A DNA stretch of 36,175 nucleotides, from NCBI GenBank assembly GCA_002050035.1, contig MVCR01000002.1, forward strand, positions 1 to 36,175. The letters are read 5' to 3'. Shown piece by piece: positions 1 to 8,183 of this stretch; the stretch's first letter is position 1, and each line of letters begins with the position of its first letter. Origin of the DNA: Planctomycetales bacterium 4484_113 (GTDB lineage Bacteria > 4484-113). Under the pieces are notes generated by a model. It was not told where the DNA came from. It saw nothing but the letters and a program-made list of their open reading frames with translations, and searched no databases. The position numbers and the translations under genes are program-made.

Positions 1-867
1 CGGCGTGCTCATGGCACGCAAGCAGCGAAGCTGGGCGCGCGCGCCGCGTATATCGTCGGCTGCATCGGCACCTCCAACCTCGAGTGCGGGCGTGAGTTCG
101 GCATTCCCGTCTTCGGCACCGTCGCTCACTCGTGGGTGCAGGCTTTCGATGATGAACTCGCCGCCTTCAGGGCGAATCTGGACGCACTTCCCGAGGCTGG
201 TGTAATGCTCATCGACACCTACGACACACTAGAAGGCGCACGCAAGGCGGTGCTGCTAGGGAAGCGCCTGAAGGCGGTGCGCTTGGATTCAGGCGATCTG
301 ATTGCGCTCTCCAAGAAGGTGCGCCGCATTCTGGATAAAGCGGGACTCTCCAAGACTACCATCTTTCTTTCCGGCGACCTCGACGAGTACCGCATCGATG
401 AGATACTGCGAAAGCGCACGCCGGCGGACGCCTTCGGTGTTGGCACGCGGATGATTGTTTCCATCGATGCACCGGTGGTGAACGGTGTTTACAAGCTAGT
501 CGAAGTCATCCGTGACGGTCGTGTTTCGGGGCGCGTCAAGCTCAGCGCCGACAAGGTTCTCTATCCCGGCAAGAAGCAGGTCTTGCGGTATTCGCGAGAC
601 AGCATCTACTCGCGGGATGTCGTTTGCTCCGCTGACGAGCGGCTTCGGGGCGCAGCGCACAAGTTGCTGAAGCTGGTGATCCGTCACGGAAACCGCGTGC
701 GCGAGCCAGAGCCGCTGGAAGCGATTCGGAGTCGTGTGAAGCGCGAAGTCGCACGCCTTCCCCGAAGACTGCACCGGCTGGACACAGTCAAGCCCTATCC
801 GGTGGAGTTCTCGCGGGAGCTTGAGCGCCGGCTGGAGAAGGAAGCAGCTTCGGTCAGAAGTCGTTAG
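1..867 (+). CDS. pncB: Nicotinate phosphoribosyltransferase, 3' part (5' end outside window)
   Basis: Converts nicotinate and PRPP, with ATP, to nicotinate mononucleotide in the NAD salvage (Preiss-Handler) pathway in the cytoplasm. The frame is open from base 1, so only the last 288 residues are present. Family signatures are visible: GCIGTSNLECG followed by GTVAHSW near the window start (the His belongs to the active-site region), VRLDSGDL, the SGDLDEY strand-loop, and FGVGTRM. These are the phosphate and nucleotide binding segments of the type II PRTase barrel. The C-terminal part (VREPEPLEAIRSRVKREVARLP) is typical of bacterial PncB. The gene converges on dnaE, with a 94-bp gap between the stops. 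I am sure of the family; the true start is not visible. Confidence 0.93.
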   Translation, partial: RRAHGTQAAKLGARAAYIVGCIGTSNLECGREFGIPVFGTVAHSWVQAFDDELAAFRANLDALPEAGVMLIDTYDTLEGARKAVLLGKRLKAVRLDSGDLIALSKKVRRILDKAGLSKTTIFLSGDLDEYRIDEILRKRTPADAFGVGTRMIVSIDAPVVNGVYKLVEVIRDGRVSGRVKLSADKVLYPGKKQVLRYSRDSIYSRDVVCSADERLRGAAHKLLKLVIRHGNRVREPEPLEAIRSRVKREVARLPRRLHRLDTVKPYPVEFSRELERRLEKEAASVRSR

Positions 868-961
868 AGAGCACCGATCTGCATCCAGGGGTTGCGGCGG
901 CACAGGACGGGCACAAAGTGATCCGTTTGAGAAAGTGCTCCCTCTTTCCTCGCGCGCAAGT

Positions 962-3900
962 CTAGAGCCGGTGATTCTGCGATGGCGGGATTACGGGTAT
1001 GACCCGCAGCGGGAATCTATTCTCCAGTTCCCGCGCTCTATCAGCATCCAGTCCCAGGTCGTTTCCCAGATAAACCTTCTTGGGTTTCCCTCCGGGCATT
1101 GGCAGCAGCAGGAATCCAGGTATTTCACCCCTCACTGCCGATATGGCTTGGTTCAGCTCTCGAAGCAGTTGCCGTGATGGCGGCTTGGTGAACTTCAGGA
1201 GCAAGCGTGCCGGCTTTGGATATGTGCCGCGTGACGTCGTCCCAAGAGCCGTGCGAGCAAAGCCTTCTCGCTCGCGTAAGCCCCTGCCCGCGGTGCCTCC
1301 ATCGCCGCGATACAGCGTTACTGAGTCGACGTACATCTTCAAGGAACCCCTCAGCTCTTCGAAGTCCTCGTTCTTCGCGTCTTCCAGGTTGATAACACCC
1401 CGCACCAGCACCTCGTTGCCGTCGAGCAGCACGTTCTGGCAACGCTGCAACGCGTTCGCGCCGACCACGAGATTCAGGTGATTATGCTGTGAGCAAAGCT
1501 TGGCCAGCGCGTATCTCTGCTTGCGTTGCGAGATGCGCAGCCGCACGTCGTCCAGTACTCCACCAAGTTCCATTCGCTTGTCGGCAAGCCGCACTCCGTT
1601 CGCTTCCAGCTCAGTAAGCAGTTGCTCGATTTGCTTGACGCGCTCATCGCGGAGAACTAGCGAGTTTTCGTATGGATTATGCGTGAGGAAGATACCGATG
1701 CTTTCGCGCTCCATCTGGGCGATTTCTGCTGGCGAAGTCTGAATGCGCGAGACCAGCATTGCCGGCTCGGCGTCTTCAAACATGCCGATCTGGTTACGGT
1801 GCCCGCGACGCGCAAGATAGGTTTCCAGATTCGCCAGCAGCTCTCCTCGGTCATGACCGAATTCGTCGAAGGCTCCGGCACGCACTAGGTACTCGATGGA
1901 GGTCTTGGTCACCGCTCGACTGTCCACTCGGTCCAGGAAGTCATCCACCGATTTGAATGCACCTTCCTGGGTGCGCACGCGGACGATTTCATCCACCGCC
2001 GCCCGTCCCAGGCGCTTGATGCCGCCAAGGCCAAAAACGATTTCCCGACTCGCCGTCGGTGTAAAGTCGAATCCAGAGCGGTTGACGCTCGGCGGAACCA
2101 CTTTGATGCCGTGGCTGGCCGCATCGCCGAGTGCCAGCGCAATCTTCGGAGGATCAGTGATATAGGTATTCATCAAGGCGGCGATGAAGTACTGCGGGTA
2201 GTAGTGCTTCAAGTAGGCGGTCTGATAGGAAAGATAAGCGTAGCAGGCGGAATGAGCCTTGTTGAAGCCATAGCCGGCAAAGTTCTCCATCATCTTCCAG
2301 ATGCCGGTGGCTTTGCGCTTCGGCGTCCCGTGCCCCACTGCACGCTCAATGAACTCCTCGCGCTGCTTCGACATCAGCTCGCGTTTCTTCTTGCCCATTG
2401 CCTTGCGAAGTATGTCTGCTTCGCCGAGGGTGTATCCCGCCAGCTCACGCGCAATCAGCATCACCTGCTCCTGGTATAGCAACACACCGCAGGTAGGGGC
2501 GAGAATAGGCTCCAGTTCCCGCACCGGCGGACGTGCCTTTTCCGGATGCGCCGTATTGCGAATGTAGATGTCGAACATCCCGCCCTGCATCGGCCCCGGT
2601 CGGTTGAGCGCGTTGAGTGCCGTCAGATCTTCGATTGAACTTGGATGTGTCTCTTTCATAACCCGCACGATGTGCGGTGCTTCAAACTGAAACACGCCGA
2701 ATGTATCGCCCTTGGCGTATATCTCAGAGAACACTTCCTGCTCATCAAGTGGTATCGCGTCGATATCTATTTCCTTCGCTTCCGTTTCCCTGATGTAGCG
2801 CACGCATCTGTCTATGGTGGTGAGCGTTTTCAGCCCCAGCACGTCAAACTTGAACAGTCCCACTTTCTCAAGTGAACCCATCTCGTACTGCGTAACCAGC
2901 ATCGCGGAATCCTTGATCGATCGCAGGGGGACGTAATCAACCAGCGGGCGGTCGGCGATGACAACTCCGGCGGCGTGCACGCTCACGTGGCTGACCAGCC
3001 CTTCCAGCTTCTCCGCCTCCTGAACCAGCTCGTGTGCCGTGGGATCGCGGTCCAGCATCTCGGCAAGTTCTGGATTCTGCTCCTTGGCCTGCTGAATCGT
3101 CAGGTTCAGTCCTTGAATCCTCTTTGTAATCCGGTCAACATACGCGAATTCATAGTCCTTCACCCTTCCGACCGCCTTGATGACTGCCCGTGCCTTGAGC
3201 GTGGAAAAGGTGATGATTTGCGCCACATTTTCTTCGCCGTAGCGACGCCGTATGTAGTCGATGATCTCGTCTCGACGCTCGTAGCAGAAGTCGAGATCAA
3301 AATCGGGCAGCGCCACGCGTTCCTTGTTCAGGAAGCGTTCGAAGATGAGCCCGTGTCTTAGCGGATCGAGCTTGGTTATGTAAAGGCAGTAGGCGACTAG
3401 GCTTGCGGCGGCGGAACCGCGACCGGGCCCTGCGGGAATCCGGTTGTGCCGTGCGTAGCGAAGGAGATCCCACACGACGAGAAAGAGAGTCGTGAAGCCG
3501 GTGGTCGAGATGACGGAGAGTTCTTCCTCAAGGCGTTCAACCACCTGTTCTGGCAGAGGCTCGCCGTAGCGCTGCTTCGCGCCCTCGAATGCAAGCATAT
3601 GCAGGAATTCACCGGGAGCCATTTCTGCCTGCTCTTCCGGCAGCGAGAAATCAGGGAAGTGCACGATCTTGTCTCTCAGCTCCACCTGGCAGCGTCGGGC
3701 GATCTTCGCTGTGTTGGCGAGCGCATCGGGCTCCTCCACGAACAGCTCCGCCATTTCCTTCTGATTCCGCAAGTAGTAGTAGGGTCCGGAAAAGCGCATC
3801 CGCTCCTGGTCCGATTGCTTCGCACGCGTTTGCAGGCACAGAGCGATATCGTGCGCCGAGGCATCTTCGGGATATACGTAGTGGCAGTCATTGGTGGCAA

Positions 3901-4504
3901 CGAGCTGCAAGCCGTGGTGCCGCGCCTGTTCCTTCAAGAACTCGCGTGCTCGCTCTTCCTCCGGCAATCCGTGATTCTGCAATTCCAGGTAGAAGTGCTC
4001 CTCGCCCAGGAGTTTCGCATAGCGCTCAAGCTCCTCCTCCGCTCTTGCCTCACTCTCCTGCAGTAGCGGAGTGCTTATTACCCCGTGCAGACACGCCGAA
4101 AGTGCAATCAAGCCTTCCTTGTAGGCGCTGAGAAGCTCGAAATCAATGCGCGGGCGGTAGTAGTATCCCTTGGTGAAGCCCAGGGTCACTAGTTTGATCA
4201 AATTGCGGTATCCGAGCTGATTCTCCGCCAGCAGCACCAGATGTCGGCTGTTGCGGTCGGCGTCACCCTCGCGGTCGGTGCAGCGGTGCGGAGCCACGTA
4301 GACTTCGCAGCCGATGATGGGGTGCAGCCCCGCCGTGCTCATCCGGTCGAAGAACTCCACCGCGCCGTAGAGGTTGCCGTGGTCGGTGAGGGCGAACGCG
4401 TCCATGCCGGTATCCTGGAGACGCCGGGTAATGTGCTCAAAGGTGGCGATCCCGTCGAGCAGCGAGTACTGGGAGTGATTGTGCAGATGTACGAACTCGC
4501 TCAT
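962..4504 (-). CDS. dnaE: DNA polymerase III alpha subunit
   Basis: Replicative DNA polymerase of the C family, 1180 residues, the usual length for DnaE. The N-terminal PHP domain (about residues 1-270) begins VHLHNHSQYSLLDG. It keeps the His/Asp/Glu pattern expected of a metal-binding PHP site: HLH, LTDHG, GCEVYV, HLV, CLHG and TNDCHY. Proofreading by the PHP domain is therefore plausible; no DnaQ is seen nearby. The polymerase core shows GPGRGSAAAS (about 360) and the catalytic PDFDLDF. Further on are NALNRPGPM and NKAHSACYAYLSYQ, then the helix-hairpin-helix and OB-fold region. I chose ATG 4504 because the family starts M-S-x-F-V-H-L-H. An in-frame TTG at 4513 is the alternative but has no Shine-Dalgarno sequence. 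The gene follows the amidohydrolase by 22 bp and is probably cotranscribed with it from the promoter at 5754-5762. Confidence 0.96.
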   Translation of the reverse strand: MSEFVHLHNHSQYSLLDGIATFEHITRRLQDTGMDAFALTDHGNLYGAVEFFDRMSTAGLHPIIGCEVYVAPHRCTDREGDADRNSRHLVLLAENQLGYRNLIKLVTLGFTKGYYYRPRIDFELLSAYKEGLIALSACLHGVISTPLLQESEARAEEELERYAKLLGEEHFYLELQNHGLPEEERAREFLKEQARHHGLQLVATNDCHYVYPEDASAHDIALCLQTRAKQSDQERMRFSGPYYYLRNQKEMAELFVEEPDALANTAKIARRCQVELRDKIVHFPDFSLPEEQAEMAPGEFLHMLAFEGAKQRYGEPLPEQVVERLEEELSVISTTGFTTLFLVVWDLLRYARHNRIPAGPGRGSAAASLVAYCLYITKLDPLRHGLIFERFLNKERVALPDFDLDFCYERRDEIIDYIRRRYGEENVAQIITFSTLKARAVIKAVGRVKDYEFAYVDRITKRIQGLNLTIQQAKEQNPELAEMLDRDPTAHELVQEAEKLEGLVSHVSVHAAGVVIADRPLVDYVPLRSIKDSAMLVTQYEMGSLEKVGLFKFDVLGLKTLTTIDRCVRYIRETEAKEIDIDAIPLDEQEVFSEIYAKGDTFGVFQFEAPHIVRVMKETHPSSIEDLTALNALNRPGPMQGGMFDIYIRNTAHPEKARPPVRELEPILAPTCGVLLYQEQVMLIARELAGYTLGEADILRKAMGKKKRELMSKQREEFIERAVGHGTPKRKATGIWKMMENFAGYGFNKAHSACYAYLSYQTAYLKHYYPQYFIAALMNTYITDPPKIALALGDAASHGIKVVPPSVNRSGFDFTPTASREIVFGLGGIKRLGRAAVDEIVRVRTQEGAFKSVDDFLDRVDSRAVTKTSIEYLVRAGAFDEFGHDRGELLANLETYLARRGHRNQIGMFEDAEPAMLVSRIQTSPAEIAQMERESIGIFLTHNPYENSLVLRDERVKQIEQLLTELEANGVRLADKRMELGGVLDDVRLRISQRKQRYALAKLCSQHNHLNLVVGANALQRCQNVLLDGNEVLVRGVINLEDAKNEDFEELRGSLKMYVDSVTLYRGDGGTAGRGLREREGFARTALGTTSRGTYPKPARLLLKFTKPPSRQLLRELNQAISAVRGEIPGFLLLPMPGGKPKKVYLGNDLGLDADRARELENRFPLRVIPVIPPSQNHRL

Positions 4505-4526
4505 TTCCTTCAATACCGGGGAAGTA

Positions 4527-5723
4527 CTAATAGTTTCTCAGGTAGCTCTGAGTCACCCGCCACGCCAGCTCCATGCCAATCATCAGCGCGTCTTCGTCAA
4601 TCTCGAATCTAGGATGGTGATGCGGATAGACCGCGCCTTTCCTCTCGTTCTGCGCTCCGACAAAGGCGAATACTGCTGGGACCTTCTCGCAGTAGCGGGA
4701 GAAATCCTCTCCACCCATGGTGGGCTTGATATCCGCGACGCCTCTAGGGCCCACGATTTCGCCGGCGATACCGCGCACGAACTCGGACATCTTCTTGTCA
4801 TTCACCGTTGCCGGCAGCTTGGGAATGAAGTCAATCTCCGCGCGGCAGCCCATTGCCTTGGCGCTCTGCCGCACAATGGTCTTCAATCTTCGCTCCACCA
4901 GACGTCTCACCGGTTTCTCAAAAGTGCGCACGGTGCCTTTCATCGTTGCCACCGGCGGGATGATGTTGAAAGCGGTGCCGGCTTCCACAGATGCCACCGT
5001 TACCACGGCTGCTTCCCAGGGCGCGACGTTGCGGGATACGATGCTCTGTAGATTCTCGATAATGGCGGCGGAGGCGAGCACCGGATCGGTGGCTGAATGC
5101 GGATAGGCGGCGTGTCCGCCCTTTCCTATCAGTCTTACCTCGAACTCGTCCACTGCCGCCATCGCCGGGCCGGAAATGACCGCGATCTTGCCTGTGCGCA
5201 GCGGAGCCCACACGTGCATGCCGAAGGCAAAGTCGACATCCGGCTTCTCCAGCACGCCGGCAGCGACCATCTTGCCGGCGCCGTCCTCGCCTTCTTCTCC
5301 CGGTTGAAAGCACAGCTTGACCTTCCCCCGCGCCACCCTGTGAGTCGTTAACAGCTTCGCCATCCCCAGCAGCATCGCCATGTGCGAGTCATGACCGCAG
5401 GCATGCATTCTTCCTTTGTACCGGCTGCGATAGGAGTGGGTGTTTTCTTCCGTAACCGGAAGCGCGTCCATATCCGCCCGCAGCATGATCGTGGGGCCCG
5501 GCTTTCCCGAGCGGATAACCGAGACCACGCCGGTGCCCGCCAGCCGCTTGGTTTTCAGCTTGAGCTTGTGCAGCTCCTTCTCGATAAAACGGGCGGTTTC
5601 GTGCTCCTGCAACGAGAGCTCCGGATGCTGATGGAAGTGGCGACGGTACGCCACCACGGCAGGATGTAGCGCAGTCACATCCGGAGTGAACTTGATTCTG
5701 CTCAGGGGAGAGGTTTGTGGCAT
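4527..5723 (-). CDS. M20 family amidohydrolase / N-acyl-amino-acid hydrolase
   Basis: Metal-dependent peptidase-family amidohydrolase of the M20D type (hippurate, N-acetyl-amino-acid or IAA-amino-acid hydrolases), 398 residues and cytoplasmic. Visible motifs are RRHFHQHPELS near the N-terminus, LRADMDALPV (about 82-90), HACGHD (107-112, with the metal-binding Cys and His), FQPGEEGEDGAG (139-150, with the catalytic Glu pair), the dimerisation-domain GKGGHAAYPH, and C-terminal MGGEDFSRY and PHHHPRFEIDE. The ATG at 5723 has a GGAG Shine-Dalgarno 8 nt upstream. The frame stays open further upstream but would run across the divergent def promoter, so I rejected the longer version. It heads a two-gene operon with dnaE. 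The exact substrate cannot be read from the sequence. Confidence 0.93.
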   Translation of the reverse strand: MPQTSPLSRIKFTPDVTALHPAVVAYRRHFHQHPELSLQEHETARFIEKELHKLKLKTKRLAGTGVVSVIRSGKPGPTIMLRADMDALPVTEENTHSYRSRYKGRMHACGHDSHMAMLLGMAKLLTTHRVARGKVKLCFQPGEEGEDGAGKMVAAGVLEKPDVDFAFGMHVWAPLRTGKIAVISGPAMAAVDEFEVRLIGKGGHAAYPHSATDPVLASAAIIENLQSIVSRNVAPWEAAVVTVASVEAGTAFNIIPPVATMKGTVRTFEKPVRRLVERRLKTIVRQSAKAMGCRAEIDFIPKLPATVNDKKMSEFVRGIAGEIVGPRGVADIKPTMGGEDFSRYCEKVPAVFAFVGAQNERKGAVYPHHHPRFEIDEDALMIGMELAWRVTQSYLRNY

Positions 5724-5753
5724 CTGATTTACTCCGTCATTGGTCCTTTGCTC

Positions 5754-5762
5754 ATCATAGCA
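5754..5762 (-). promoter_or_regulatory. Extended -10 promoter for the amidohydrolase-dnaE operon
   Basis: On the minus strand the sequence reads TGC followed by TATGAT, an extended -10 element. It would place the transcription start about 24 nt before the ATG at 5723, leaving room for the GGAG Shine-Dalgarno. No convincing -35 lies at 16-18 bp. It shares the TGCTA core with four other promoters in the window. Confidence 0.55.
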
Positions 5763-5835
5763 CAGGAATCTTGCGAGTGAGGAAGTGCCAAGCAGCGATT
5801 TCACGCGCGCCGCAAGATTCCGCCAGCTTGTGGGG

Positions 5836-5841
5836 TATAAT
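5836..5841 (+). promoter_or_regulatory. -10 box of a leaderless def promoter
   Basis: A perfect TATAAT ends 7 nt before the GTG of def. Transcription normally begins about 7 nt after the -10, so the mRNA would start at or next to the GTG with no room for a Shine-Dalgarno. No good -35 is seen. The 125-bp gap also carries the divergent amidohydrolase promoter. Confidence 0.6.
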
Positions 5842-5848
5842 CCATATC

Positions 5849-6406
5849 GTGGCAATACGGGAAGTCGTACAGTATCCGGCGGAAGTGCTGACCCGACCCT
5901 GTCGGAAGATCGGCGCCGGCAAGCTCGCCGAAATGCGGGAACTGATCGCGGACATGATGGAGACGATGCAGCAGGCTGGCGGGGTTGGGTTGGCTGCGCC
6001 ACAGGTGGGCGTGAGCCTGCGCGTCATAGTGGCATATCGGATTGAGCGAGAGGAGGTTCTGTCCTCTGTAACCGCACCCGCGCCTCCGCGCCTGCGTGCC
6101 TATCTGAATCCGCGAATCACGCGTGGCGAAGGGGAAGAGCTCGATGAAGAAGGCTGCCTTTCCTTCGGTAAGCTCGTGGGTCTGATCCCCCGCTACACGA
6201 AGATCTGGTTGCGCTATCAGGATGATGAACTGAAGGAGCACAGCGAGGTTCTGGAAGGGCTTGACGCCCGCATCGTTCAGCACGAGGTCGACCACCTCAA
6301 TGGCATCCTCATCTCCGATCGCACAACGGTTCCGCTTTACGAGCGCGAGGAGGAAAAAGAAGAGTCGCAAGTCGCCGCAACGGGTAGCGATGCTGACACG
6401 GCCTAG
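5849..6406 (+). CDS. def: Peptide deformylase
   Basis: Removes the N-formyl group from nascent proteins at the ribosome exit; Fe2+/Zn2+ metallohydrolase of 185 residues. All three family motifs are intact: GVGLAAPQ (45-52), EGCLS (101-105, metal-ligand Cys) and QHEVDH (144-149, two metal-ligand His plus the catalytic Glu). The GTG at 5849 gives the usual N-terminus (I-R-x-V-x-x-Y-P). The frame is open further upstream, but that would place the coding region across the TATAAT. The C-terminus is an acidic, low-complexity tail beyond the fold (about residue 165 on). The next gene, ruvB, begins 27 bp after the stop and has its own -10. Confidence 0.96.
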   Translation: MAIREVVQYPAEVLTRPCRKIGAGKLAEMRELIADMMETMQQAGGVGLAAPQVGVSLRVIVAYRIEREEVLSSVTAPAPPRLRAYLNPRITRGEGEELDEEGCLSFGKLVGLIPRYTKIWLRYQDDELKEHSEVLEGLDARIVQHEVDHLNGILISDRTTVPLYEREEEKEESQVAATGSDADTA

Positions 6407-6418
6407 CTCCTTTCATTG

Positions 6419-6427
6419 TGCTAGACT
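6419..6427 (+). promoter_or_regulatory. Extended -10 promoter for ruvB (leaderless)
   Basis: TGC followed by TAGACT lies just after the def stop and ends 6 nt before the ruvB GTG. The predicted transcription start coincides with the start codon. No -35 is recognisable, so the TG extension would have to compensate. ruvB may also be read through from def. Confidence 0.5.
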
Positions 6428-6433
6428 CTGAGT

Positions 6434-7513
6434 GTGCCGAAGTCCGCTGAGAACTCTCATCAGACGGAAAGCCGCACGGTTTCACCCAAAGGGGCTGATG
6501 CTCCGGTGGTGGGTACTAGGCGACCGGAGCGGCTCGCCGATTTTGTGGGACAGCGGCGCGTGCTGAGCAATCTCCAAGTGATGCTCGAGGCTGCCGCCAA
6601 GCGCGAAGTGGCGCTTGAGCACATTCTCCTGGCGGGGCCGCCGGGTCTGGGCAAGACAACCCTCGCCCATATCATCGCCCGCGAGATGAAGATTCCCATC
6701 ACCGTGAGCGCGGGACCACTTCTGGAGCGCGCCGGAGATCTGGTGGCAATCCTAACGAGCCTCAAGCCGCGGCAGGTGCTGTTCATCGATGAAGTCCATC
6801 GTCTCCCGCGACCGGTCGAGGAGACTCTATACGGGGCGATGGAAGACTACCGCGTGGACGTCATCATCGGCAAGGGACCCGGCGCCCGCACCATTCCGCT
6901 GCGGTTGAATCCTTTCACTCTCGTGGGCGCGACCACGCGCAGCGGTCTGCTCACCGCTCCTCTGCGCGACCGCTTTGGAGCGCTGTTTCATCTCACTTTC
7001 TATTCGCAGGAAGAACTAGAGGAGATACTCCGTCGCCGGGCTGCTGAGGAGAAGATCTCCATCTCCGCGGGTTGTCTTGCCTCCATCGCCGCCAAGTCCC
7101 GAGGTACTCCGCGAGTGGCGCTCCGGCTGCTCAAGCGGGTGTGGGACTTCGCGATAGTCGCGGGTAAGGAGGAGATAACTGAGGCGCTGGCGGAGAATGC
7201 CCTCAAGCAGCTCGGCATCTCCGCCGAAGGGCTGGACGAGATGGACCGTCGCATCCTCACAACGATGCTGCGCAACTTCCAGGGTGGGCCGGTGGGAATT
7301 GACACTATCGCCGCCGTGCTCAATGAGGAGCGCGATACCATCGAGGAGGTTTACGAGCCTTATCTCCTGAAGGCGGGATTCCTCGAAAAGACCTCGCGAG
7401 GTCGCGTAGCCACGCAAAAGACCTTCGACTACTTCAAAGTGCCCTACGAGCCGGGAAGATTCCGCCCGGGAGCGGAAGTTCCCCTGTTCGAGAATCCCGC
7501 AGAAGAGGAGTAA
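6434..7513 (+). CDS. ruvB: Holliday junction branch migration helicase RuvB
   Basis: Hexameric AAA+ motor that drives branch migration of Holliday junctions with RuvA, 359 residues. Visible are the N-terminal RPxxLxDFVGQ segment, Walker A GPPGLGKT (68-75), Walker B LFIDEVHRL (about 116-124), and sensor/arginine-finger segments GATTRSGLLTAPLRDRFG. The C-terminal winged-helix part contains LRNFQGGPVGIDT, and the end matches the family (R-G-R-V-A-T). It starts with GTG at 6434 and no Shine-Dalgarno. About 25 extra N-terminal residues precede the conserved region, within normal variation. ruvA and ruvC are not adjacent. Confidence 0.97.
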   Translation: MPKSAENSHQTESRTVSPKGADAPVVGTRRPERLADFVGQRRVLSNLQVMLEAAAKREVALEHILLAGPPGLGKTTLAHIIAREMKIPITVSAGPLLERAGDLVAILTSLKPRQVLFIDEVHRLPRPVEETLYGAMEDYRVDVIIGKGPGARTIPLRLNPFTLVGATTRSGLLTAPLRDRFGALFHLTFYSQEELEEILRRRAAEEKISISAGCLASIAAKSRGTPRVALRLLKRVWDFAIVAGKEEITEALAENALKQLGISAEGLDEMDRRILTTMLRNFQGGPVGIDTIAAVLNEERDTIEEVYEPYLLKAGFLEKTSRGRVATQKTFDYFKVPYEPGRFRPGAEVPLFENPAEEE

Positions 7514-7519
7514 GCTTTC

Positions 7520-7539
7520 CCTGAGAGCGGATTCTCAGG
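7520..7539. terminator. Bidirectional hairpin between ruvB and mazG
   Basis: CCTGAGA and TCTCAGG form a perfect 7-bp stem around a 6-nt loop between the convergent stops, overlapping the last codons of mazG. No T-run follows on either side, so it is not a textbook intrinsic terminator. A similar CTGAGA/TCTCAG stem sits at the end of rpoC. Confidence 0.45.
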
Positions 7540-8176
7540 ACAAGCCGCCCTCGTCACGGTTCTTTTCCTCCCGCTTGATGGCGTTCCACGAATCTAGGAC
7601 TTCATCTGGAGTGTCGGCACGAGCGTCGCCGAAAACATGCGGATGCCGCCGCACCAGCTTGCGATAGATTCCATCAATCGCCTCCACCAGCGTGAAATAC
7701 CCCAGCTTCTCCGCCAGCTTCGCCTGAAATACCGGCTGCATTATGAGGTCGCCGATTTCCTCGCAGAGTTCAGCCTTGGCTCGTGCCCACTTCCGCGCCA
7801 GCTCAGGCGGCATCGAGCCTTTTCCCAGCGGGGCTCCCGAAGCCGAATTGCCCTGGGAAAAGTCCTCTCTCTGCGGATGGTGCGCGTGCATATCACCACC
7901 ATCTTCACCTTCGCCGCTGGCAGGCTGAGGCGGAGAGGCGTCCGCTGCCGGAAGACCTCGCGTAGCCCGAATCTCCGCCTCCACATCAAGCAGCCGGTTA
8001 ATCGCCGAAACCACCTCGTTGGCTTCTTCAAGCACGTAGCGACGCAGTGAAGCCAGCGTCTGCTCGCGGTCCCAGGGGCACCCGCCCTCGGCGAGCAGCC
8101 TCTCCTGCAAGCCGACCAGATGGGCGAACGCCTCGCCGGCCTCCATCGATGGAACAATGCTCTCTTCGCGTTTCAC
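7535..8176 (-). CDS. mazG: MazG-family nucleoside triphosphate pyrophosphohydrolase with a long internal insertion
   Basis: Predicted house-cleaning NTP pyrophosphatase (all-alpha NTP-PPase fold), 213 residues. Family motifs are GGCPWDREQT (31-40), LEEANEV (49-55, the first metal-binding E-E-x-x-E helix), ELCEEIGDLIMQ (136-147, second metal-binding helix) and the hallmark RRHPHVFGD (176-184). Between the two helices, where the family has only a short loop, lie roughly 75 residues (about 61-135). They are rich in Gly, Ser, Pro, Glu and His and of low complexity. The DNA for this part contains inverted repeats. The core residues are kept, so the enzyme may still be active. Start is GTG 8176 with a -10 just upstream and no Shine-Dalgarno. 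Downstream of pyrD by 53 bp on the same strand. Confidence 0.9.
   Translation of the reverse strand: MKREESIVPSMEAGEAFAHLVGLQERLLAEGGCPWDREQTLASLRRYVLEEANEVVSAINRLLDVEAEIRATRGLPAADASPPQPASGEGEDGGDMHAHHPQREDFSQGNSASGAPLGKGSMPPELARKWARAKAELCEEIGDLIMQPVFQAKLAEKLGYFTLVEAIDGIYRKLVRRHPHVFGDARADTPDEVLDSWNAIKREEKNRDEGGLS
7819..7862. repeat. 10-bp perfect inverted repeat inside mazG
   Basis: CTTTTCCCAG (7819-7828) and CTGGGAAAAG (7853-7862) are perfect arms around a 24-nt loop, which itself contains a CGGG/CCCG mini-stem. They encode part of the low-complexity insertion of MazG. An in-frame palindromic repeat element is possible, but no second copy is visible in the window. Confidence 0.5.
7876..7903. 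repeat. Second inverted repeat inside the mazG insertion
   Basis: GATGGTG (7876-7882) and CACCATC (7897-7903) form a 7-bp inverted repeat around a 14-nt loop, just beside the 7819-7862 palindrome. It also falls within the extra coding segment of mazG. Confidence 0.35.
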
Positions 8177-8183
8177 TCCGCGG

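Noticed and set aside
868-939. GAGCAC (868-873) pairing with GTGCTC (934-939) as a pncB/dnaE terminator
   Set aside because: The loop would be about 60 nt and no T-run follows; probably chance complementarity.
4505-4513. TTG at 4513 as the dnaE start
   Set aside because: No Shine-Dalgarno precedes it, and the family N-terminus aligns with ATG 4504.
4527-6002. A longer amidohydrolase reading frame with about 93 extra N-terminal residues
   Set aside because: It would run across both divergent promoters and into def; ATG 5723 has a Shine-Dalgarno and matches the family N-terminus.
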